The notes under the pieces were generated by a model. That model had not been told where the DNA came from, did no database searches, and saw nothing but the letters and a program-made list of their open reading frames with translations. The translations under genes and the position numbers were made by a program. DNA of 64,000 nt from Duganella sp. SG902 (GTDB lineage Bacteria > Pseudomonadota > Gammaproteobacteria > Burkholderiales > Burkholderiaceae_D). This document shows positions 15,132 to 22,317 of this stretch, piece by piece. The DNA lies in contig NZ_JABMJK010000008.1 in NCBI RefSeq assembly GCF_013376005.1, positions 231,415-295,414 on the forward strand, written 5' to 3'. The first letter of the stretch is position 1. Each line of letters opens with the position of its first letter.

Positions 15132-17621
15132 ATGTTGAACAGAACCCGTTTCGTCGCCGCGCTGCTCGTGGCGAGCTCGGCAGTGCTACCAGGGTGTGGT
15201 GGCGATCAGGGCAGGGCGGAGGCGGCTGCCGCGCCGCAGGCGCGCATGCTGTCGGGAGGCGTGTCGGTCTCCCGCGTGTTCGCGCATCCAGGCACACCGC
15301 TCACGCTGTCGGATCTGCAGACGCTCAAATCCTACGTCGATCAAGGCCGGGAGCCCTGGAAATCGGGCTTCAACCAGTTGGCGAACGATGGCAAGTCCAG
15401 GCTCACCTACGTCATGGCGGGGCCGTTCGCGCAAGTAGGGCGCGCCCCGGACCTGAATCTCTGGCCTTGGCGCAACGACATGGTCGCCATTTGGAATCTT
15501 TCGCGGATGTGGTATTTCACCCGCAACGAGGACTATGCAAGAAAGGCGCGCGCCATCCTGTTGGCGTGGGCCACCACCCAGAAGGAGTTTTCGGGCCGTG
15601 AGTCGATGCTCGACCTGGGCGACTACGCCTACATGTTCGTGGGCGGGGCCGACATCCTGCGCGGCACCTGGAGCGGCTGGTCGGAGGACGACACGGCCAC
15701 GGTGAAGAAATACTTCAAGGAGGTCCTGATACCGGCCTCGAACCCGTACGGCGAAAGCCAGTTCGGCGCCGCCAACAAGGGCGCGCTGGCCCTCGCCGCC
15801 AAAGGCTTGATGGCCATCTTCAACGACGATGCCGCGACGCTGGACCAGGTGGTTTACCAGACCCGCACGCTGGCCCACATCGGCCTGCGCAGCTCCAACG
15901 ACATCGGCATGCTGGGCGACTCCCTGCGCGATCAGGGGCACGCCTACGGGCAGTTCCGTTCGCTGGTGATGCTGGCCGAGGCGCTGTGGAAGCAGGGCAT
16001 CGACGTCTATTCCGATTTCGACAACCGCCTGCTGGCGGCGGGTGAATATTTCGCGCGCGTCAACGAGCTGGCGCCCACGCCGGCACTGCCTTTCGGCACC
16101 ACCGATGCCTACTACATCGCCGACAACACCAATCGCGGTTGGAGCGGCGCCGGTGGCGGAAGCATCGCGCTCAACCAGGTGCATGGAGCGTACGTGATCC
16201 GCAAGGGCTTGCAGGCGCCGTTTGTCACACAGCGGCGCCAGTGGACGCCGGTGGACGGCGGCAGCTTCATGTTCCTCAAGGACACCGACACCTCGACGGC
16301 CACGCCCGCGCCGGCGCTGTCGATTCCCGCGACCAGTTCGATCACCGCCGGATTCAGCAATGTCGATATCGGCGGCGCCACCCCGGCCGGCTCGGCCAGC
16401 TACGCGGCCGGCAAGTGGACCGTGAAGGGGGCGGGCAGCGACATCTGGGGCGGCGGCGACAGCGGCCACTTCACCTACGTCGCCCTCACCGGCGACAGCG
16501 CCATCGTCGCGAAGGTCGAATCGTTGCAGAACACCAGCGTGTCCGCCAAGGCGGGCGTGATGATGCGCACCAGCCTGGCGCCGGGCGCGCCGCGCGCCTG
16601 GATGGCCGTCACCAACCGCATCCAGGCCGAGCAGAACATGCAGGGGCTGGCCGTGTATGGCGGCTCGAACTACGGCAACAAGGCGCTTGCCATCGCCAGC
16701 GCCACGCCCTCGTATTGGCTGAAGCTGGAACGCATCGGCAACATCATCACCGGCTACATTTCGCCCGACGGCACCAACTGGGCCGCCACCGACGTCGGCC
16801 GCATCGACACGCCCGTGCCCGACACCATCTATGTCGGGCTGGTGGTGGCCTCGGTTGCCAACGGCACGCTGAACAGCTCCACCTTCAGCAACGTGCAGAT
16901 CACCGGAGGTGACGGCGCCGCGCCAAGCGTCGTCCCGGCCGCGCCGGCGGCGCTGCTGGCGGCGCCGGGCGACGGCGCCGTTCCGCTGCGCTGGCAGCGT
17001 TCCTTCGGCGCCACCAGCTACACCGTCATGCGCGCCACCGCCAGCGGCGGCCCGTACACGGCCATCGCCTCCGGCCTCACGGGCGGCAGCTACACGGACA
17101 AGTCGGTCACCAACGACGTCACCTATTACTACGCGGTGACGGCCTCCAACGCCGCCGGCGCCAGCGGACTCTCTCCCGCCGACAGCGCCACGCCGGCGCG
17201 CGCCATGGTGAACGTGGCCGTCGGCGGCGCCGCCACTGACAGTGCCGGCAACGCGGCCAACGCCGGCAGCGCCTTCGATCTGAACTCGGCGACGGAGTGG
17301 TTCTACACGGGCGTGAGCGGCTGGCTGCGTTACGACCTCGGTCATACCGAGGTCGTAAGCCGCTACACGGTCGTCAGCGCCAACGACAAGGTCGAGCGCG
17401 ACCCCAGGGACTGGCGCTTCCAGGGCTCGAACGATGGCGCGAGCTGGACCACGCTCGACACCCAGAGCAACCAGGTGTTCGCCAGCCGCTACGCGCTGAA
17501 AAGCTACACGATCGCCAGCCCGGCCGCCTACCGCTACTACCGGCTCGACATCACGGCCAACAACGGCGACAGCACCTTTACCGACCTTTCCGAAGTAGGG
17601 TTGTTCGTTTCCAAACCGTAG
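15132..17621 (+). CDS. Alginate-lyase-like multidomain lipoprotein with FN3 and F5/8C domains
   Basis: An 829-residue surface or outer-membrane lipoprotein. The signal peptide ends in the lipobox LPGC (Cys22). An alginate-lyase-superfamily alpha/alpha domain (about 45-345) shows NLWPWRNDMVAIWNLSRMWYFTRNEDYARKARAILLAWATT condensed motifs and SLRDQGHAYGQFRSLVMLAEALWKQG. A DUF1349-like beta-sandwich (about 395-590), one fibronectin type III repeat (about 600-690) and a C-terminal F5/8-type C carbohydrate-binding domain (about 695-829) follow. It probably attacks or binds a uronate-containing or other polysaccharide; the exact substrate is unknown. ATG 15132 is chosen for GAGAGG upstream and the signal peptide. 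A relative with a LamG tail is at 35325-37481. Confidence 0.85.
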   Translation: MLNRTRFVAALLVASSAVLPGCGGDQGRAEAAAAPQARMLSGGVSVSRVFAHPGTPLTLSDLQTLKSYVDQGREPWKSGFNQLANDGKSRLTYVMAGPFAQVGRAPDLNLWPWRNDMVAIWNLSRMWYFTRNEDYARKARAILLAWATTQKEFSGRESMLDLGDYAYMFVGGADILRGTWSGWSEDDTATVKKYFKEVLIPASNPYGESQFGAANKGALALAAKGLMAIFNDDAATLDQVVYQTRTLAHIGLRSSNDIGMLGDSLRDQGHAYGQFRSLVMLAEALWKQGIDVYSDFDNRLLAAGEYFARVNELAPTPALPFGTTDAYYIADNTNRGWSGAGGGSIALNQVHGAYVIRKGLQAPFVTQRRQWTPVDGGSFMFLKDTDTSTATPAPALSIPATSSITAGFSNVDIGGATPAGSASYAAGKWTVKGAGSDIWGGGDSGHFTYVALTGDSAIVAKVESLQNTSVSAKAGVMMRTSLAPGAPRAWMAVTNRIQAEQNMQGLAVYGGSNYGNKALAIASATPSYWLKLERIGNIITGYISPDGTNWAATDVGRIDTPVPDTIYVGLVVASVANGTLNSSTFSNVQITGGDGAAPSVVPAAPAALLAAPGDGAVPLRWQRSFGATSYTVMRATASGGPYTAIASGLTGGSYTDKSVTNDVTYYYAVTASNAAGASGLSPADSATPARAMVNVAVGGAATDSAGNAANAGSAFDLNSATEWFYTGVSGWLRYDLGHTEVVSRYTVVSANDKVERDPRDWRFQGSNDGASWTTLDTQSNQVFASRYALKSYTIASPAAYRYYRLDITANNGDSTFTDLSEVGLFVSKP

Positions 17622-17704
17622 CAAGCAGGCCGGTGGAGGGCGCGTCCGGCGTGCATCGCCGTCGTGCTAGGATGTATGGTGAAAAAATCCTCTTGGGAGC
17701 ACGT

Positions 17705-18703
17705 ATGGCTGGCGCTGTAAGCAGGAAGCAGTGGTTCGCTCTGATCGTCGCGGTGACGCTTACCGCGCATTACTTCTTCTTCCGCGTGCCCTTCGTCGCC
17801 AACGACTATGGCCGCAACATGGCGGAATGGCCTCTGCTGGCTGATGCGTTGATTTCCTTCCCGCTGCTGTACTACTTCATGTTCCGGCCGTCGCTCAAGC
17901 AGTTTCTGACGGCGTGTCTGGCGATAGCCACCGCCGGCGTGCTGGCCGGCCGCATGCTGATACCGGAGGAGAGCAAGCAGCTGTGGCGCGGTATCGAGGG
18001 CTACTGGCTGCAGCTGGTGCTGGCCGAGGCGGCGCTGGAGATCTATCTGCTGGTGCTGGTGGTGCGCCGCGTGAAGGCCTTGCTGCGCCTGAGCGGCAAT
18101 GTTGACGAGGCGCTGGAGAGCGCGATCCATGCGCGCTTTGGCAAGAGCGGCTTCGCGCCGTTCGCCCTGTTCGAGATGCGCATCTGGTACTACGGCCTGT
18201 TCATGCGCAAGGGTGAGCGGCTGCGCTATCGCGGCGAGCAGCACTTCAGCTATGACAAGAACGATGGCAATGTCTCCAACCAGTTCGCGTTCATCATGGT
18301 GATGTTGTTCGAGCTGCCGCTGTCGCACCTGATGCTGCACCTGATGTCGGTGAAGCCTTGGGTGGCGTGGCTGGCCGATATCCTGACCTTGTGGTCCATG
18401 CTGTACTTGGTGGCGGAATATCGCGCCAGCCAATGGCGTCCGGTTTCGCTGGACCGCGAAGCGCTGCTGATCCGCAATGGTGTGTTTGCGCGCGACCGCG
18501 AGATCGACTACAGCATGATCGAATCGGTGGTCCGCTGCGAGGAGAATATCCGCCGCCAACGCGGCATCCTCCGTTATCGGCAGTTCGGCCGCTTGAACCT
18601 CGAAATCCGCCTGCGCGAAGGCGCGCCGCACTCGAAGATTTACCTCAGCCTCGACAAGCCGGACGCCTTCATCGATGCCCTCCGGCAGCGCCTGCCAGCA
18701 TGA
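17705..18703 (+). CDS. Multi-pass membrane protein of unknown function
   Basis: A 332-residue inner-membrane protein with about four N-terminal transmembrane helices (within 8-125), a soluble stretch, two more helices (about 195-245), and a C-terminal cytoplasmic segment. The tail, LDREALLIRNGVFARDREIDYSMIESVVR, recalls bacterial PH-type domains. I do not recognise the family. ATG 17705 is preferred because GGGAG sits 5 nt upstream; an in-frame ATG at 17672 is possible. Its stop codon directly abuts the stop of the convergent gene on the other strand with no gap and no terminator between them. Confidence 0.75.
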   Translation: MAGAVSRKQWFALIVAVTLTAHYFFFRVPFVANDYGRNMAEWPLLADALISFPLLYYFMFRPSLKQFLTACLAIATAGVLAGRMLIPEESKQLWRGIEGYWLQLVLAEAALEIYLLVLVVRRVKALLRLSGNVDEALESAIHARFGKSGFAPFALFEMRIWYYGLFMRKGERLRYRGEQHFSYDKNDGNVSNQFAFIMVMLFELPLSHLMLHLMSVKPWVAWLADILTLWSMLYLVAEYRASQWRPVSLDREALLIRNGVFARDREIDYSMIESVVRCEENIRRQRGILRYRQFGRLNLEIRLREGAPHSKIYLSLDKPDAFIDALRQRLPA

Positions 18704-19168
18704 TCAAGCCAGCGCGCCTATCAGTCTCTGCATACGCGTCAGCGGAATCAGAGCTTCGGGCGCATCGACTTCCAGCGCGACATCATTGAATGCGATGGGG
18801 CGCAGATGTTCGACCTCCGTTGTGTCGGACTGCCGCGCCTCGTCGAGTAGTTGCTGGAGAGCTGGCGGATCCAACTGGTTCAGCTTGCCGAGCAGCGCGC
18901 CATATTTCCTGACGTCGGCTTCGTTGGCGGCAATGCGTTCCGCCGGGCGTATGGCGAGGTTGATGCAACCGAATACAGCGAACGTCGCCAGTAGCCAAGC
19001 GGACTGCATCGGCATTTGTGCCGCCAATGTCGCGACGGCACTGCTTCCTGTAAGCAGGCTCATGAAGGTAAGTGAAGTTTGAATGCGGCGGTAAAAGCGG
19101 GCTGTACGTTGGCAAAGCCGCTGGGCATAGCGGAAATTGAAATACAGCTCATCCTTGTCTTCATCCAT
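18704..19168 (-). CDS. Two-TM membrane protein with coiled C-terminal region
   Basis: A 154-residue protein starting MDEDKDELYFNFRYAQRLCQRTARFYRRIQT, then two adjacent hydrophobic helices (about 34-80) and a charged alpha-helical tail. The layout resembles SLATT-type two-helix proteins, but the similarity is by shape only and I do not assign a function. The ATG at 19168 has a strong AAAGGAGGA at ideal spacing, so the longer frame to 19273 is rejected as start. It overlaps the end of a 40-residue ORF upstream, suggesting a two-gene operon. Confidence 0.7.
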   Translation of the reverse strand: MDEDKDELYFNFRYAQRLCQRTARFYRRIQTSLTFMSLLTGSSAVATLAAQMPMQSAWLLATFAVFGCINLAIRPAERIAANEADVRKYGALLGKLNQLDPPALQQLLDEARQSDTTEVEHLRPIAFNDVALEVDAPEALIPLTRMQRLIGALA

Positions 19169-19283
19169 GATCGGTTTCCTCCTTTGTGGGCGGCGGATTA
19201 GGGGGCGCGGGCTTGCGACGCTTGCGTTTTCGCTTGGGAGGCGGACGCTGCGGAACATGAGATTTCGGTTCAAGAGATTTCAT
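19161..19283 (-). CDS. Small basic proline/lysine-rich ORF (40 aa)
   Basis: A short reading frame starting ATG at 19283 encodes a peptide of 40 residues with the core VPQRPPPKRKRKRRKPAPPNPPP and an acidic end. Its stop codon overlaps the start of the two-TM gene downstream by several bases, and GAAAGG lies before its ATG. It may be a real small protein, or simply a leader that couples translation of the next gene. Evidence is limited to composition, overlap and a moderate Shine-Dalgarno. Confidence 0.4.
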   Translation of the reverse strand: MKSLEPKSHVPQRPPPKRKRKRRKPAPPNPPPTKEETDHG

Positions 19284-19383
19284 TGTAGGCCTTTCCCGCG
19301 CCGCGCGATGGGCGCACGAATCCATCATGCAGGCGCTTGGCGCGCCTGCTTTGCGATGGATCAGTACGGGGAGGAGGGCGCGC

Positions 19384-19851
19384 TTACAGGAAGCGGTCGA
19401 TGATTTTCTTGCTGTGCTTGTCCAGCTCGCGCAGGTCGCGGATCAGGTAGTGGATGCCGTGGATGTCGGTGATCAGCAGCGTGTCGATGGTCAGGCGGCG
19501 GATGTCCTCCTCGCCGCGCAGCACGAATTCGGTGTCGCCGCGATCGGTCTTCACCGACCAAGTGCACGGCGTGGCGTAGCTGGTCACACTGTTGATGCGC
19601 GCGATCTCGGGCATGAATTCGCGTCCGCCCAGTTCCTCCTTCACCAGCGCGCCGATCGCCGGCGGCAGGTCTTCCACGCGGTCGATCCATGCGACTTCCT
19701 TGCCGTCGTTGTTGAGCAGCGAGATGCCGTCTTCCGGCGCCTGCACCGGGAAGGCGCGCACCGGCGACACGCCTTCGTGCACCACGCCTTCGGTGGTGGT
19801 CAGCACCAGCTTGCCGAAGGGATTGCGGATCAGTTCAAATTGCGTCGTCAT
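19384..19851 (-). CDS. DUF1854 protein, cyanophycin-associated
   Basis: A 155-residue cytoplasmic protein beginning TTQFELIRNPFGKLVLTTTEGVVHEGVSPVRAFPVQAPEDGISLLNNDGKEVAWI, the recognisable start of DUF1854 proteins that accompany cyanophycin synthetases in betaproteobacteria. The middle has RGEEDIRRL and TDIHGIHYLIRDL. Biochemical function is unknown. Its ATG lies 1 bp after the stop of the ABC transporter gene, so the two are translationally coupled. Together with the divergent cphA' and cphA genes it forms a cyanophycin locus. Confidence 0.85.
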   Translation of the reverse strand: MTTQFELIRNPFGKLVLTTTEGVVHEGVSPVRAFPVQAPEDGISLLNNDGKEVAWIDRVEDLPPAIGALVKEELGGREFMPEIARINSVTSYATPCTWSVKTDRGDTEFVLRGEEDIRRLTIDTLLITDIHGIHYLIRDLRELDKHSKKIIDRFL

Positions 19852-19852
19852 C

Positions 19853-22111
19853 TTAGTCTTCCTTGGCCAGTTCCGCGTTGCGGGCCTGCGCCTGATACAG
19901 GCGGTAGTAAGCGCCTTCAAGCGCCATCAGTTCGTCGTGCGGGCCGTCCTCCACCACCACGCCGCGATCCAGCACCACCAGGCGGTCGGCCTTCTGCAGC
20001 GTCGAGAGGCGGTGCGCAATCGCGATGGTGGTACGGCCTTGCACCAGGTTGTCCAGCGCGCGCTGAATTTCTTTTTCGGTCTCCGAGTCGACCGAGGCGG
20101 TGGCTTCGTCGAGGATCAGAATCTTCGGATCGATCAGCAGCGCGCGCGCGATCGAGATGCGCTGGCGTTCGCCGCCCGACAGGCCCTGGCCGCGTTCACC
20201 CACCATCGAGTCATAACCCTGCGGCAGGCGCAGGATGAATTCGTGCGCGTGCGCGGCGCGCGCGGCGGCGATGATTTCCTCGCGCGTCGCGTCCGGCTTG
20301 CCGTAGGCCAGATTCTCGGCGATGGTGCCGAAGAACAGGAACGGCTCCTGCAGCACCAGGCCGATGTTGCGGCGGTAGTCCGACACCGCGAACTGGCGGA
20401 TGTCGACGCCATCCAGCAGGATCGCGCCCTCGGCCACGTCGTAGAAGCGGCAGATCAGGTTGACCAGCGTGGATTTGCCGGAACCCGAATGGCCCACCAG
20501 CCCCACCATCTGGCCGGCCTTGATGTCGAGGTTGATGCCGCGGTTGACCGCGCGGTTGCCGTAGCGGAAGCCCACTTCGCGCAGGCTGATATTGCCCTCG
20601 ACCTGATTCAGCTTGACCGGATTGACCGGCTCCGGCACCGACGACACGTGATCGAGGATGTCGAAGATGCGCTTGGCCGCCGACGCCGATTTCTGCGTCA
20701 CCGACACGATGCGGCTCATCGAATCCAGACGGCCGTAGAAGCGGCTGGCGTAAGCGATGAACGATGACAGCACACCCACCGTGATATTGCCCTTGGAGAC
20801 CTGGTAGATGCCGAACACCCAGATCACCAGCAGACCCAGTTCGGTCAGGAAGGACACGGTCGGCGAGAACAGCGACCACACCTTGTTCAGCTTGTCGTTG
20901 ACGGCCAGGTTGTGCTTGTTGGCGGTGCGGAAGCGGTTGGCCTCGCGCGCCTCCTGCGCGAAGGCCTTCACCACGCGGATGCCGGGAATGGTGTCGGCCA
21001 GCACGTTGGTGACCTCGCCCCACACGCGGTCGATCTTCTCGAAGCCGGTGCGCAGGCGGTCGCGCACCAGGTGGATCATCCAGGCGATGAAGGGCAGCGG
21101 CGCCAGCGTGCAGATGGCCAGCCACGGATCGAGATTGAGCAGGATCACGCCGGTCATGATGATCATCAGGCAGTCGGACAGGAAGTCCAGCAGGTGCAGC
21201 GACAGGAACACGCAGATGCGGTCGCTCTCCGAGCCGATGCGCGACATCAGGTCGCCGGTGCGCTTGCCGCTGAAGTATTCCAGCGACAGCTGCAGCAGGT
21301 GCTCGTAGGTGGTGGTGCGCAGGTCGGCGCCGATGCGCTCAGACGCCAGCGCCAGCACATAGGTTTTGCCCCAGCCGAAAATCCACGCCAGCACTGACGC
21401 GCCCACCAGCCCGGACATGTACCACACCACCAGCATCGGATCGACCTCCTTGCCGTTCTGGTAAGGGATCAGCACGTTGTCCATCAGCGGGATGGTCAGG
21501 TAGGGCGGAATCATGTGCGCGCCGGTGGACAGCAGCATCAGCGTGAAGCCGAGCGCCAGCTGCCATTTGTACGGCCGCGCGAAGCGCCACAGGCGGAACA
21601 GGGTCCAGGTCGACGGCGGCGTGTAGACCACCTTGGTGCACACCGGGCACTCTTCCTGGTCCGGCTCCATCGGCGCCTTGCAGCTGGGACAGATGTTTTT
21701 ATCGTCCAGCACCACCGGCTCGCCGCTGGCGTGGCTGTCGAGATGGGCGTCGAATTGTTCCACCAGGCGGATCGCCGCCAGGTTCTGGCCCAGCGTGAAG
21801 CGCCACGCGGCCAGGCGGCCGTGCGTGTTGACCAGCTCCAGGTGGCCGACGCCGGCGTGGTCGTGATGCTTCAGCACCAGATCCTGCGTGAACGGCCACG
21901 ATTCCCAGTGCGCCGCGCCCGGCGCGCGCGCCAGCACCCGGCTCGGCGTGATCGCCACGACACCCTTGGAAAAACGAAGTTGCTGATCCAGGTCAACCTC
22001 CAGGGCACTTACAACGTTTTCCCCTTGGGAAAGTTGTGCCTGTATCTCGGAACGCCAGCGTTCGGGGAGTTCGCCAGGGCTGGATACGGTCGGAAGTTGT
22101 TCGGTTGTCAT
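19853..22111 (-). CDS. Cyanophycin-associated ABC exporter-type transporter with zinc ribbon
   Basis: A 752-residue fused permease/ATPase. Residues 1-135 form an unusual soluble domain, followed by a four-Cys zinc ribbon (CPSCKAPM...CPVC, about 140-160). A six-helix exporter-type membrane domain (about 180-460) precedes a nucleotide-binding domain with Walker A GHSGSGKST, LVLQEPFLF, signature LSGGERQR, Walker B ILILDEATAS and H-loop IAHRLST. The fold is MsbA/ABCB-like, but the substrate is unknown. ATG 22111 is chosen over GTG 22156, although its Shine-Dalgarno is distant. It is divergent from cphA' across about 205 bp, in which I see only weak promoter-like sequence (TTGACA at 22186). Confidence 0.9.
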   Translation of the reverse strand: MTTEQLPTVSSPGELPERWRSEIQAQLSQGENVVSALEVDLDQQLRFSKGVVAITPSRVLARAPGAAHWESWPFTQDLVLKHHDHAGVGHLELVNTHGRLAAWRFTLGQNLAAIRLVEQFDAHLDSHASGEPVVLDDKNICPSCKAPMEPDQEECPVCTKVVYTPPSTWTLFRLWRFARPYKWQLALGFTLMLLSTGAHMIPPYLTIPLMDNVLIPYQNGKEVDPMLVVWYMSGLVGASVLAWIFGWGKTYVLALASERIGADLRTTTYEHLLQLSLEYFSGKRTGDLMSRIGSESDRICVFLSLHLLDFLSDCLMIIMTGVILLNLDPWLAICTLAPLPFIAWMIHLVRDRLRTGFEKIDRVWGEVTNVLADTIPGIRVVKAFAQEAREANRFRTANKHNLAVNDKLNKVWSLFSPTVSFLTELGLLVIWVFGIYQVSKGNITVGVLSSFIAYASRFYGRLDSMSRIVSVTQKSASAAKRIFDILDHVSSVPEPVNPVKLNQVEGNISLREVGFRYGNRAVNRGINLDIKAGQMVGLVGHSGSGKSTLVNLICRFYDVAEGAILLDGVDIRQFAVSDYRRNIGLVLQEPFLFFGTIAENLAYGKPDATREEIIAAARAAHAHEFILRLPQGYDSMVGERGQGLSGGERQRISIARALLIDPKILILDEATASVDSETEKEIQRALDNLVQGRTTIAIAHRLSTLQKADRLVVLDRGVVVEDGPHDELMALEGAYYRLYQAQARNAELAKED

Positions 22112-22317
22112 CGTGTGGCGTACTCCGGAGGGGAAAAGGGCTGATATAACTGTCACTTTACGGTATTCTGTCAGTGATTAAACATTTGACAGAAAACAAT
22201 AAAGTTGGATGTTTTGCGGTTGCGGCAAGTATACCGCACGGCAGCAGGCCAAGGGTACAGGGTTTAAAATACGGCGCGGGCTGGCTAAGCCGATAACAAA
22301 GTTACAAGAATCAATAC

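Noticed and set aside
22112..22317. A sigma-70 promoter for cphA' at 22186
   Set aside because: TTGACA is present, but no convincing -10 is found at the proper spacing, so only low-level mention is made in the transporter entry.
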